The notes under the pieces were generated by a model. The model was not told the DNA's origin. It was given only the letters and a program-made list of their open reading frames with translations, and did no database searches. The position numbers were made by a program, and so were the translations under genes. A stretch of 64,000 nucleotides of DNA from Hydrogenophilus thermoluteolus (GTDB lineage Bacteria > Pseudomonadota > Gammaproteobacteria > Burkholderiales > Rhodocyclaceae). This document shows positions 15,868-24,545 of the stretch, one piece after another. Location: contig NZ_AP018558.1 of assembly GCF_003574215.1 (NCBI RefSeq), forward strand, positions 840,001 to 904,000, in the 5' to 3' direction. The first letter of the stretch is position 1. Every line of letters starts with the position of its first letter.

Positions 15868-16467
15868 ATGAAGCAGTTCAAACCATTCGTATACGGGGCG
15901 GCTGCGGCACTGGCGTTCGCGCTGACGCCGCAAGCCCATGCCGTCGAAGTCGATTACGCGCAAGTCCTGGCCAATACCTGCGCCGGATGCCATGGCCCAG
16001 ATGGCGCCAGCCGCGGACCAGCAGCGCCGACCATTGCGGGGATGAACCCTGAAATCTTCATCGAGGCGATGCAGGACTACCGTGAAGACAAGCGTCCGGG
16101 CACGATCATGCCTCGGATTGCGAAAGGGTACACCGACGAACAGATCAAACTGATGGCGGAATATTTTGCGAAACAGCCGTTTTTGCGGTTCGCGCAACCG
16201 CACGATGCCCAATTGGCGGCGAAAGGCGCGAAATTGCATGACCGTTACTGCGAAAAATGCCATGAAGATGGTGGGAAAGCCAGTGCGGTGGCGGGTGTGC
16301 TTGCCGGACAGTGGATGCCATACCTCCACTATCAGTTGGAAGATTATTTGGCAGAAAAACGTGAATACAAAGAGAAGAACATGAAGAAACGGCTCACGGA
16401 ACTCGTCGAAAAAGAGGGGCAACAGGGGCTTGAAGCAGTGCTCCATTTCTATGCCAGTCAGAAATAA
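15868..16467 (+). CDS. fccA: Flavocytochrome c sulfide dehydrogenase, dihaem cytochrome subunit (SoxE/FccA)
   Basis: A 199-residue periplasmic dihaem cytochrome c with an N-terminal signal peptide ending near AHA (residue 25). Haem motifs are CAGCH (38-42) and CEKCH (128-132), in two class I cytochrome domains related to cytochrome c4. The family partner is the flavoprotein encoded 16 bases downstream; together they oxidise sulfide and pass electrons to soluble cytochrome c. A short GTCCC/GGGAC hairpin lies in the upstream gap. SoxE is the name used when linked to sox genes. Confidence 0.93.
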   Translation: MKQFKPFVYGAAAALAFALTPQAHAVEVDYAQVLANTCAGCHGPDGASRGPAAPTIAGMNPEIFIEAMQDYREDKRPGTIMPRIAKGYTDEQIKLMAEYFAKQPFLRFAQPHDAQLAAKGAKLHDRYCEKCHEDGGKASAVAGVLAGQWMPYLHYQLEDYLAEKREYKEKNMKKRLTELVEKEGQQGLEAVLHFYASQK

Positions 16468-16483
16468 CCGAGGAGGAAGGAAG

Positions 16484-17752
16484 ATGAATCGGATGGATCG
16501 TCGGATATTCTTGCAAGGCCTGGGCGCGACCGTTGCAGTCGGAGCCGTGGGTGCACCGTCGCTCGCGTTGGGTGCAGCGAAGAAAGTGGTGATCGTGGGC
16601 GGTGGTACGGGTGGGGCAACCGCCGCGCACTACTTGCGCCGCTACGACCCCTCGATCGAGGTGACCTTGATCGAACCGAACAAAGAATATTACACCTGTT
16701 TTTTCAGTAATCTGGTGATCGGTGGGTTGCGCCCTCTTGACTCGATTCGCCATACCTACGACGGCTTAGCGAAGCGGGGTGTCAAAGTGGTGCATGACAC
16801 CGTCACCGCCATCGACGGGGCGGCGAAACATGTCGTTACCGCAAGCGGTCAGAAATTCGCCTACGATCGCTGCATCGTCTCGCCTGGGATCGAGCTCGTC
16901 TATGGCGGCGTCGAGGGCTACAGCGCTGACGCAGAAAAAGCGATTCCGCACGCCTGGAAAGCGGGTGAGCAAACCGCGATCCTGGCCAAACAGCTCCAAG
17001 AGATGCCGGACGGTGGCTTAGTGGTGATGGTCGCGCCGCCCAACCCGTTCCGCTGCCCGCCCGGTCCCTATGAGCGTGCTTCGCTGATCGCGAATTACCT
17101 CAAGCAGCATAAACCGAAATCGAAGTTGATCATCCTCGATCCAAAAGAAAAATTTTCGAAGCAAGGGCTTTTCACCGCGGCGTGGAAGAAACATTACAGC
17201 GGCATCATCGAACGGTTGGGACCGGATTTCGCGGGCACCAAATTCACCGTCGATGTCAAGACGAAAACCGTGAAGTGCGACGCCGGGGAATTCAAAGCCG
17301 ACGTCCTGAACATCATCCCACCGCAACGTGCCGGCAAAATCGCGCAGGTGGCCAGCCTTACCGACGAAAAAGGGTGGTGCCCGGTCGACCAGCACACCTT
17401 CGAATCGAAGTTGGTGCCTGGGGTGCATGTGATTGGCGATGCGTCGATCGCCGGGAAGATGCCGAAGTCCGGCTACGCGGCAAACAGCCAGGCGAAAGTG
17501 TGTGCGATGGCAATTGCGCTGTTGCTCAATGGCAAAGATCCGCTCAAACCGGCTTATACCAATACCTGCTACAGCTTCGTAGCCCCGGATCAGGCGGTGT
17601 CGGTTGCCGCGGTCTATGAACTCAAGAACGGAACCATTGAGGAAGTTGCAGGTGGATTGACGCCGGCCGATGCCTCTGAAGCGATCCTGCGTCGCGAAGC
17701 GGAGTACGCGAAGTCTTGGTACAACAACATCACCGCCGATATGTTCGGTTGA
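16484..17752 (+). CDS. fccB: Flavocytochrome c sulfide dehydrogenase, FAD subunit (SoxF/FccB)
   Basis: A 422-residue periplasmic FAD protein that oxidises sulfide. The Tat-type signal (MDRRIFLQGLG, about 30 residues) is followed by the FAD motif VVIVGGGTGGATAAHYL. Cys72 in YYTCFF falls at mature position 42, where the known enzyme attaches FAD covalently. Cys191 (FRCPP) and Cys362 (NTCYSF) match the redox-active disulfide pair. AGGAGGAAGGAAG precedes the ATG at 16484. It is last gene of the unit, followed by a terminator. Related sulfide:quinone reductases lack this signal and cytochrome partner. Confidence 0.95.
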   Translation: MNRMDRRIFLQGLGATVAVGAVGAPSLALGAAKKVVIVGGGTGGATAAHYLRRYDPSIEVTLIEPNKEYYTCFFSNLVIGGLRPLDSIRHTYDGLAKRGVKVVHDTVTAIDGAAKHVVTASGQKFAYDRCIVSPGIELVYGGVEGYSADAEKAIPHAWKAGEQTAILAKQLQEMPDGGLVVMVAPPNPFRCPPGPYERASLIANYLKQHKPKSKLIILDPKEKFSKQGLFTAAWKKHYSGIIERLGPDFAGTKFTVDVKTKTVKCDAGEFKADVLNIIPPQRAGKIAQVASLTDEKGWCPVDQHTFESKLVPGVHVIGDASIAGKMPKSGYAANSQAKVCAMAIALLLNGKDPLKPAYTNTCYSFVAPDQAVSVAAVYELKNGTIEEVAGGLTPADASEAILRREAEYAKSWYNNITADMFG

Positions 17753-17792
17753 TTCCTGCGAGGCGCATTGCCTCTGTGCAGCGCTAACAAAG

Positions 17793-17817
17793 AAGGGGCG
17801 TAAGCCCCTTTTTTTTT
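17793..17817 (+). terminator. Terminator after fccAB
   Basis: Stem AAGGGGC / GCCCCTT with loop GTAA, followed by a run of nine T in all, 40 bases after the fccB stop. It separates the flavocytochrome unit from soxC. Confidence 0.92.
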
Positions 17818-17838
17818 GCACTGCAGCACATGATGTTG

Positions 17839-17904
17839 TTGACGGTTTAGTAATAAGTATATAAACTCATAAGAGTATTGATCTACATCAATTTGCCCAA
17901 ATTG
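17839..17904 (+). promoter_or_regulatory. soxC upstream region: promoter-like boxes and overlapping palindromes, one a perfect FNR-type site
   Basis: TTGACG (17839-17844) and TATAAA (17860-17865) form a promoter-like pair with a short 15-base spacer. Downstream is ATTGAT-CTAC-ATCAAT (17877-17892), whose core TTGAT-N4-ATCAA is a full match to the FNR/ANR consensus. Overlapping it is a second dyad, CAATTT-GCCC-AAATTG (17889-17904). The palindromes lie between the presumed start of transcription and the soxC ribosome site GGGAGG, a position that suggests repression more than activation. The regulator gene is not in the window. Confidence 0.55.
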
Positions 17905-17922
17905 GTTGGGAGGTATTTGGCA

Positions 17923-19281
17923 ATGACCGAAGAACTGCGAAACCGAATCGGCCTGATTCGTAAGGCGCCGGAGAATTTTTTGACGCCGGAAGAGATCGAG
18001 GCCATCAAGAAGGGGCGGCGCGATTTCATTCGCAAAGCGTTTGCCACGGCAACCGCGTTGGCCGCGAGCGGACCGGTGATCAACGCCTACGGAGAAACGG
18101 TCGATCCCGGTAAAGGGGATCCCAACATCCTCAATCTTCCCGAATGGAGTACGACGCTCGGGATGCCGGTGGCAACGCGCGGCTATGGGATGCCTTCGAA
18201 ATACGAAGCAGGTCTGATCCGCCGCCAGAGCCCGGGGCTGACGCAAACCGCGGCGGCGTCGGTCTCATTTTCCCCGCTACAGGGGATGTTTGGCATCATC
18301 ACGGCGTCCGGGCTTCACTTCGAGCGCCACCACCAAGGGTGGCACGACATCGACCCCACCAAGCACCGTTTCATGATCAACGGACTGGTGAAGACCCCGA
18401 TGGTCTTCACGATGGATGATCTGATGCGTCTGCCATCGGTTTCGCGAATCCATTTCATCGAGTGTGGCGCCAACACCGGGATGGAGTGGGCCAACGTCGC
18501 GGTGCCCACGGTGCAATACACCCATGGGATGCTCTCCTGTTCGGAATTCACCGGGGTGCGGTTGATCGACCTGCTGGAAATGTGCGGCGCCGATCTCAAG
18601 AAAGGGCGGTATTTGCTGGCAGAAGGCGCCGACGGTTCGTCGATGACCCGAACCATCCCGATGGAGCTGGTCGAATCCGGCGAAGTGCTCGTCGCCTACG
18701 GGATGAACGGCGAGATGATCCGACCTGAAAACGGCTACCCGCTGCGCCTGGTGGTGCCTGGTGTGCAAGGGGTCAGCTGGGTGAAGTGGCTGCGGCGTGT
18801 CGAAGTAGGGGACAAGCCCTATGGAACCAAAGACGAAGCGGTCCATTACATCGATCTGATGCCGGACGGGATGCACCGTCAATATACCTCGTTGCAAGAG
18901 GTGAAATCGGTGATCACGACCCCTTCGGGTGGGCAAATTCTGCTCGACAAAGGGTTTTACAACATTACCGGGTTGGCGTGGTCTGGGCGCGGCAAGATCG
19001 TTCGGGTTGACGTCTCGACCGACGGGGGCGTCAATTGGCGGCAGGCGCGTCTCGAGCAGCCCGTGCTGCCCAAAGCGCTGACGCGCTTCAATATCGACTG
19101 GGTATGGGACGGAAAACCGGCGATCCTGCAGTCACGTGCGGTGGACGAAACCGGGCATATTCAACCCTCCTACGGGCAACTGCGCAAAGTTCGTGGTACC
19201 CGTTCGATCTACCACAACAACGCGATCCAGTCGTGGTTGGTGAATGAAAATGGCGAGGTGAGCAATGTCCAAGTTCTCTAA
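17923..19281 (+). CDS. soxC: Sulfane dehydrogenase molybdenum subunit SoxC
   Basis: Molybdenum-cofactor subunit of Sox(CD)2, which oxidises the sulfane sulfur bound to SoxY during thiosulfate oxidation in the periplasm. The 452-residue protein has a twin-arginine signal (KKGRRDFIRKAFATATALAA, residues about 25-48). Then comes the sulfite-oxidase-type Moco domain with the cofactor cysteine in HFIECGANTGMEW, and a C-terminal Mo-co dimerisation domain. The ATG at 17923 has GGGAGG 9 bases upstream. The 3' end overlaps soxD by 17 bases. A complete SoxCD predicts full oxidation of thiosulfate to sulfate without sulfur globules. Confidence 0.96.
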   Translation: MTEELRNRIGLIRKAPENFLTPEEIEAIKKGRRDFIRKAFATATALAASGPVINAYGETVDPGKGDPNILNLPEWSTTLGMPVATRGYGMPSKYEAGLIRRQSPGLTQTAAASVSFSPLQGMFGIITASGLHFERHHQGWHDIDPTKHRFMINGLVKTPMVFTMDDLMRLPSVSRIHFIECGANTGMEWANVAVPTVQYTHGMLSCSEFTGVRLIDLLEMCGADLKKGRYLLAEGADGSSMTRTIPMELVESGEVLVAYGMNGEMIRPENGYPLRLVVPGVQGVSWVKWLRRVEVGDKPYGTKDEAVHYIDLMPDGMHRQYTSLQEVKSVITTPSGGQILLDKGFYNITGLAWSGRGKIVRVDVSTDGGVNWRQARLEQPVLPKALTRFNIDWVWDGKPAILQSRAVDETGHIQPSYGQLRKVRGTRSIYHNNAIQSWLVNENGEVSNVQVL

Positions 19282-20329
19282 AACGCTGATCGCGGTGGCG
19301 ACCGCGGTGGTGTGTAGCGCAGCGGTCGCAGCGCGATACGAAGGGATCGGTCGGCCAGCAACGCCTGCAGAGGTCAAAGCGTGGGATATCGACGTGCGGC
19401 CAGACTTCGTCGGGCTTCCGCCCGGACGAGGAACACCAGAAGAGGGGGAAGCGATCTGGTTGCAGAAGTGTGCGATGTGCCACGGAGACTTCGCTGAATC
19501 GAACGAAGTCTTTACTCCGATCATCGGCGGAACGACACAAGAGGACATCCAAACCGGTCGCGTGAAAGCGTTGGTGACCGGTAGCGTGCCACAGCGCACC
19601 ACGATCATGAAAGTCCCCACGGTTTCGACGCTTTGGGACTATATCCACCGGGCAATGCCGTGGACGAGCCCCAAATCGCTGACCAACGACGAGGTCTACG
19701 CGTTGGTGGCGTACCTGCTCAACCTGGCCGAGATCATCCCGTACGACTTCGAGCTCAACCAAGAGACGATCAAAGAGGTGCAAAACCGGATGCCCAACCG
19801 CAACGGGATGACTTGGGATCATGGGATGTGGCCGTGGGGACCGGGGGTCAAAGCGGGTGGTATCGGCAATGGCGGCAAACCCGACGTGCAGGGCAGCGAC
19901 TGCATGAAAAATTGCAAAAAAGAGGTGGTCATCGCCTCGAACCTGCCAGAGTACGCCTGGGATGCGCACGGCAATTTGAAGGAGCAGAACCGCGTCATTG
20001 GCCCCGTGCGCGGCAAAGAGATCTCGGAGGCGGCTAAAGCAGAGGCGCAAACCGCTACTGGCAAGCAGCAATCGATGCTCGAATTGGCCAAGCTGAAAGG
20101 GTGTACGGCGTGTCACGGGATCGACAAGAAGATCGTCGGGCCCGCTTATAAAGATGTCGCCACCAAATATGCCGGTAAGCCTGATGCAGTTGACTATCTG
20201 GCGCAGAAAATTAAAAATGGGGGTGCCGGTGTGTGGGGCAACGTACCCATGCCTCCGCATCCCGCACTCTCTGAAGAAGAGCTCCGGTCGCTCGCGCAGT
20301 GGATCGTGAATGGAGCCGCGGTAGAGTAA
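19265..20329 (+). CDS. soxD: Sulfane dehydrogenase dihaem cytochrome subunit SoxD
   Basis: Dihaem electron-accepting partner of SoxC, 354 residues with a signal peptide (about 1-22). Haem motifs are CAMCH (69-73) in the first cytochrome domain and CTACH (280-284) in the C-terminal one. Between them is a linker holding an extra cysteine pair DCMKNC. Translation is coupled to soxC by the overlap, with GAGG just upstream of the ATG. The two-haem form fits the Paracoccus-type Sox system. Confidence 0.95.
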   Translation: MSKFSKTLIAVATAVVCSAAVAARYEGIGRPATPAEVKAWDIDVRPDFVGLPPGRGTPEEGEAIWLQKCAMCHGDFAESNEVFTPIIGGTTQEDIQTGRVKALVTGSVPQRTTIMKVPTVSTLWDYIHRAMPWTSPKSLTNDEVYALVAYLLNLAEIIPYDFELNQETIKEVQNRMPNRNGMTWDHGMWPWGPGVKAGGIGNGGKPDVQGSDCMKNCKKEVVIASNLPEYAWDAHGNLKEQNRVIGPVRGKEISEAAKAEAQTATGKQQSMLELAKLKGCTACHGIDKKIVGPAYKDVATKYAGKPDAVDYLAQKIKNGGAGVWGNVPMPPHPALSEEELRSLAQWIVNGAAVE

Positions 20330-20355
20330 CTTTTTGTTCGCAAAGGAGAAGTGCT

Positions 20356-20820
20356 ATGCAACGTCGTGAAGTGTTGAAAGCGGGTGTCGGTTTGGGCGTC
20401 TTCGGCGCCTTGGTGGGGAGCGGTTTCCTGCAGCCGCGTACCGTACATGCCGCGCGGCAAATGGAAAACGCGTTCCAAGCGAAGAAACTGGAGGAAGCGC
20501 TGCAAGCGCTCGGTGCCGCGAATGCCGCAGAAAGCGGTGATGTGGTCCTCACCGCGCCCGATATTGCGGAAAACGGGGCAGTGGTGCCGATGGAGATCGA
20601 AAGCAAACTGCCCAACACCGAAGCGATCGCGCTCTTCATCGAAAAGAACCCCAACCCGCTCGCTGCGGTATTTCACCTTACCCCGGACGCCCTGCCGCGT
20701 GTGAAGACCCGGGTGAAGATGGGGCAAAGCTCCGACGTGGTTGCTGTGGTGAAAGCAGGTGGCAAGTACTACATGACCAAGAAAGAGGTCAAGGTCACCC
20801 TTGGCGGCTGTGGCGGTTGA
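20356..20820 (+). CDS. soxY: Sulfur carrier protein SoxY
   Basis: Carries sulfur intermediates on a cysteine at the end of a flexible C-terminal arm; that motif, GGCGG, is the last five residues here. The 154-residue product has a Tat-type signal (MQRREVLKAGVGLGVFG), exporting it to the periplasm together with SoxZ. AAAGGAG precedes the ATG at 20356. It forms the SoxYZ heterodimer with the next gene's product. Confidence 0.96.
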   Translation: MQRREVLKAGVGLGVFGALVGSGFLQPRTVHAARQMENAFQAKKLEEALQALGAANAAESGDVVLTAPDIAENGAVVPMEIESKLPNTEAIALFIEKNPNPLAAVFHLTPDALPRVKTRVKMGQSSDVVAVVKAGGKYYMTKKEVKVTLGGCGG

Positions 20821-20888
20821 TGGATCGTAGAGATCGAAAAGGATCAAGGTAATCAAGCGGGACAGAAAGGACGAAAGGAGTACGAAAA

Positions 20889-21197
20889 ATGGCTGGACCG
20901 ATGCGGATTCGTGCACAAGTAAACGGTGATGAGGTCAATGTTCGCGCATTGATGGCGCACCCGATGGAGACCGGGTTTCGCAAAGATTCGTCGGGTAATC
21001 CGATCCCGGCGCATTACATCACCGAAGTGATCGCGAGTGTGAACGGCAAAACCGTACTCACCGCGGAGTGGAGCGGCGCAATCTCCACCAACCCCTACTT
21101 TGAATTCGACGTCAAAGCAAAGAAAGGGGACAAGATCACTTTGAAATGGATCGACAACAAAGGGGAATCGAAAGAGGAAACCGTCGAGGTGAAGTGA
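20889..21197 (+). CDS. soxZ: Sulfur carrier partner SoxZ
   Basis: A 102-residue immunoglobulin-like partner of SoxY, with no signal of its own (it is exported by hitchhiking on SoxY). Typical features are the start GPMRIRAQV, the HPMETGFRKD segment and the NPYFEFDVKAKKGDKI strand. GAAAGGAG lies ahead of the ATG. The 68-base gap to soxY holds no gene. Confidence 0.96.
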   Translation: MAGPMRIRAQVNGDEVNVRALMAHPMETGFRKDSSGNPIPAHYITEVIASVNGKTVLTAEWSGAISTNPYFEFDVKAKKGDKITLKWIDNKGESKEETVEVK

Positions 21198-21265
21198 TCG
21201 TCATCAGGGATGGAGGTGGCGGCGCGGTCGCCACTGCTCATAGCTTGTAAAGGAGGGACCCAACG

Positions 21266-22087
21266 ATGAAGAAAACCGTCACAGCTGTTGCGCTTCTCTG
21301 TGCGCTGAGCAGCACGGCGATTGCCCCAACGTTTGCTGCCGACGATGACGAAGCGGCCCGCTTGAAGGCGATCGAAGAATACCGCAAGCAGATCGCCGAT
21401 GGTAACCCGTCTGACCTATTGGCGATGGAAGGTGAGGAGCTTTGGCGAACGCCGTATGGTCCAAAAAACCAATCGCTGGAGCAATGCGATCTTGGCTTGG
21501 GTCCAGGGGTAGTCAAAGGAGCAGCGGCCAAGTTGCCGCGCTATTTCCCAGACACTGGAAAAGTTGAAGACCTTGAATCGCGCTTGATGACCTGCATGGA
21601 ACGGTTGCAAGGGGTTGAACGCCAAAAAGTGATCGATTCTCCTTGGCGCAAGGGCGAGAAACTTCGCATGGATAAGATCGTTGCGTACATCGTCACCGAA
21701 AGCAACGGGGAAAAAATCGACGTCGATATGTCGCACCCCAAGATGAAAGAGATGTACGAACTGGGTAAGCGGATGTTCTTTTACCGCACGGGTCCCTTCG
21801 ATTTTTCCTGCGCCACCTGCCACGGCAAAGATGGCCAGCGGATCCGACTTCAAGAGCTCCCCAACCTTACCAAGCACGAGGGTGCTGCGGCAGGCTGGGG
21901 GTCATGGCCGGCTTATCGGGTTTCCAACAGCCAGTTCTGGACGATGCAAATGCGTCTGAACGACTGCTTCCGCCAGCAGCGCACGGCAGAACCCATTTAC
22001 GGCTCCGACGCGACGATCGCGCTTTCGGTCTATATGGCGGCCAATGGAAACGGTGGGGTGATGCTCACCCCCGGCATCAAGCGCTGA
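21266..22087 (+). CDS. soxA: Thiosulfate-oxidising complex cytochrome SoxA
   Basis: Catalytic subunit of SoxAX, which couples thiosulfate to the SoxY cysteine. The 273-residue precursor has a signal peptide (cleavage after TFA, about residue 24). One haem is bound by CATCH (182-186), and the active-site cysteine that ligates this haem as persulfide is Cys234 in NDCFRQQR. Cysteines in EQCD and LMTCME mark the degenerate first cytochrome domain, so this is the single-haem form. A strong AAGGAGG site precedes the ATG. Confidence 0.95.
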   Translation: MKKTVTAVALLCALSSTAIAPTFAADDDEAARLKAIEEYRKQIADGNPSDLLAMEGEELWRTPYGPKNQSLEQCDLGLGPGVVKGAAAKLPRYFPDTGKVEDLESRLMTCMERLQGVERQKVIDSPWRKGEKLRMDKIVAYIVTESNGEKIDVDMSHPKMKEMYELGKRMFFYRTGPFDFSCATCHGKDGQRIRLQELPNLTKHEGAAAGWGSWPAYRVSNSQFWTMQMRLNDCFRQQRTAEPIYGSDATIALSVYMAANGNGGVMLTPGIKR

Positions 22088-22103
22088 GCAAGGAGGAGGT
22101 CTC

Positions 22104-22730
22104 ATGAAAAAGGTAACGTTCGCGCTCGCTGGTGTGATGGGGTTTTCGGCTACCCTGGCATGGGCAGGCACTGCGGATCTGGACGCAAAATTCAAAGAGA
22201 TGATCGACCGCTCGTTCAAAACGACGGGAATCGCGCAAAAAGAGCGGATGATTCAGCTCGATTTTCAAAAGGTCTGTTCGGCGCTCGAAGCAGGCGAAAA
22301 GGTCGACCCGAAAACAATCGAGCAGTTGCGGCAGGCCCAGGAGCAGACGGTCCGTTGGCCCTCCGACGGAAAGTTTTTGGGTAACTGGAAGGAGGGTGAA
22401 AAGATCGCACAAAGTGGGCGCGGGTTGACCTGGATCGACAAGCCCGATACGGTCAATGGGGGTGGCTGCTACAACTGCCATCAGCTCGACCCCAAAGAGC
22501 TTTCGTACGGCAATATCGGACCGTCGTTGGCTGGGTACGGCAAACTGCGCGGCAACTCGGAAGAGGTGCTCAAATACGCCTGGCGGCAGATTTGGAACAG
22601 TAAGAGCGTCAACCTCTGCTCCAGCATGCCGCGCTTTGGCGACGCGGGTATTCTTACCGAGCAACAGATCAAGGACGTGATGGCCTATCTCTTCGACCCT
22701 GAGTCGCCCGTAAACAAAAACCACAAATAA
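22104..22730 (+). CDS. soxX: Thiosulfate-oxidising complex cytochrome SoxX
   Basis: Small cytochrome partner of SoxA; it takes electrons from the SoxA active site. The 208-residue precursor has a signal peptide of about 21 residues and one haem site CYNCH (122-126). The sixth ligand is probably a Met in the SSMPRF segment. It is longer than the shortest SoxX proteins because of about 95 residues ahead of the haem domain, an arrangement known for SoxX of the longer type. The AAGGAGGAGG site is strong, and the gap from soxA is 16 bases. Confidence 0.94.
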   Translation: MKKVTFALAGVMGFSATLAWAGTADLDAKFKEMIDRSFKTTGIAQKERMIQLDFQKVCSALEAGEKVDPKTIEQLRQAQEQTVRWPSDGKFLGNWKEGEKIAQSGRGLTWIDKPDTVNGGGCYNCHQLDPKELSYGNIGPSLAGYGKLRGNSEEVLKYAWRQIWNSKSVNLCSSMPRFGDAGILTEQQIKDVMAYLFDPESPVNKNHK

Positions 22731-22783
22731 TCCGAAGCGGTTGTTGAAACAGCTCACTCCGAGGTTATTCCGAGGTTATCCCT

Positions 22784-24508
22784 ATGGCAATGAATCGACG
22801 TGAATTCCTGCAAGTGCTGGCGGTTGCGGCGGCTGGCGGCTGGAGTCTGACCAGCAACGCCGAGCAAGCGGCGAAAGAGGCCGAGCAGCTCTACAACTTG
22901 CCACCGTTTGGCAACGTGAGTTTGTTGCACATCACCGATTGCCATGCGCAGTTACGCCCCATCTATTTTCGTGAGCCGCAGGTAAACCTCGGGGTGGGGT
23001 CGATGGCGGGGCAGGTGCCCCATTTGGTCGGGGAACATTTCCTCAAGCACTACGGGATTCCCCGTGGCAGCATCGAAGCACACGCCTTCACTTATCTTGA
23101 TTTTGTCGAAAAAGCAAAGCTCTACGGCAAAGTGGGGGGGTTTGCGCATCTGCGCACGCTCGTGAAGCGGCTCAAAGCGTCGCGTCCCGGTGCGCTGTTG
23201 CTCGACGGCGGTGATACTTGGCAAGGCTCTGGGTTGTCGCTCTGGACCAACGCGCAAGACATGGTCGACGCCTGCAAGCTTTTGGGTGTCGATGTGATGA
23301 CGTTGCATTGGGAAGCCACGTTTGGTGCCGAGCGGGTCAAAGAGGTCGAAGCGAAGGATTTCGCGGGCCAGATCGACATCGTTGCGCAAAACGTCCATAC
23401 CACCGATTTCGAAGACCCGGTCTTCAAACCCTATGTGATCAAAAATATCAACGGGGTGCCGGTGGCGATCGTCGGGCAAGCGTTCCCCTATACGCCGGTG
23501 GCGAACCCCCGTTGGCTCGTTCCCGAATGGAGCTACGGGATCAAGGATCAGCAACTGCAAGCGGCTGTCGACCAGGCACGCGCTGAAGGGGCGCAGGTGG
23601 TCGTGGTGCTCTCGCACAATGGGATGGACGTCGACCTCAAAATGGCGTCGCGCGTGACCGGTGTCGACGTGATTTTCGGCGGGCATACCCATGACGGGGT
23701 CTATCAACCGGTGGTGGTCGAAAATGCGGGGGGTAAGACGCTCGTCACCAATGCCGGTTCGAACGGCAAATTCCTGGGGGTGATGGACCTCGACGTGAAA
23801 AACGGGAAGATTCAAGGGTATCGCTACCGTCTGATCCCGATCTTCGCCAATCTCTTGCCGGCGGACCCCGAAATGGAAGCGTACATCGCGAAGGTGCGTG
23901 CGCCGTACGAAAGCAAACTGGCAGAGCCGCTTGCCGTTGCGGAAGGGTTGCTCTATCGCCGAGGGAACTTCAACGGAACGTGGGATCAGGTGATTTGCGA
24001 CGCGCTCATTGCTGTGCGCGGTGCGGATATCGCGTTTTCGCCCGGGTTCCGTTGGGGAACGACGATCCTACCGGGGCAAACGATCACGATGGAGCATCTG
24101 CTCGACCAGACCGCGATCACCTACCCGTGGAGCACGCTCACCGAAATGACCGGGGCGCAGATCAAAAATGTGCTGGAAGACGTTGCCGACAACCTCTTCA
24201 ATCCCGATCCCTATTATCAGCAAGGTGGGGACATGGTGCGCGTGGGGGGGCTCAAATACGCGATCGACCCGAACGCGCCCATGGGTCAGCGCATCCAAGA
24301 GATGACGCTCAACGGCAAACCGCTTGACCCGAACAAAAAGTACAAAGTGGCGGGCTGGGCCCCGGTTGCCGAAGAGAGCCGTGAGGCTGGGCCGCCGGTG
24401 TGGGAGATCGTCGCCGAATATCTGCGGGCACAGAAAACGGTCCGGATCAAAGAGCTCAACGTGCCGCGAATCATCGGTATGGAAGGGAACCCAGGGCTTG
24501 GTCTGTGA
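22784..24508 (+). CDS. soxB: Thiosulfohydrolase SoxB
   Basis: Dimanganese hydrolase that releases sulfate from the SoxY-bound thiosulfonate. The 574-residue protein has a Tat-type signal (MNRREFLQVLAVAAAGG). Then comes the 5'-nucleotidase-like metal domain with HITDCHAQ, LLLDGGDTWQGSG, LSHNGMD and the GGHTHDG motif, and a C-terminal substrate domain (about 380-540). Two in-frame ATGs (22784, 22790) are near each other; either fits the GAGG upstream. SoxB is the usual marker gene for thiosulfate oxidisers. Confidence 0.96.
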   Translation: MAMNRREFLQVLAVAAAGGWSLTSNAEQAAKEAEQLYNLPPFGNVSLLHITDCHAQLRPIYFREPQVNLGVGSMAGQVPHLVGEHFLKHYGIPRGSIEAHAFTYLDFVEKAKLYGKVGGFAHLRTLVKRLKASRPGALLLDGGDTWQGSGLSLWTNAQDMVDACKLLGVDVMTLHWEATFGAERVKEVEAKDFAGQIDIVAQNVHTTDFEDPVFKPYVIKNINGVPVAIVGQAFPYTPVANPRWLVPEWSYGIKDQQLQAAVDQARAEGAQVVVVLSHNGMDVDLKMASRVTGVDVIFGGHTHDGVYQPVVVENAGGKTLVTNAGSNGKFLGVMDLDVKNGKIQGYRYRLIPIFANLLPADPEMEAYIAKVRAPYESKLAEPLAVAEGLLYRRGNFNGTWDQVICDALIAVRGADIAFSPGFRWGTTILPGQTITMEHLLDQTAITYPWSTLTEMTGAQIKNVLEDVADNLFNPDPYYQQGGDMVRVGGLKYAIDPNAPMGQRIQEMTLNGKPLDPNKKYKVAGWAPVAEESREAGPPVWEIVAEYLRAQKTVRIKELNVPRIIGMEGNPGLGL

Positions 24509-24545
24509 TGCGGGACGTTTCTCCCCGCGTGGATCGGAGGGCGTT

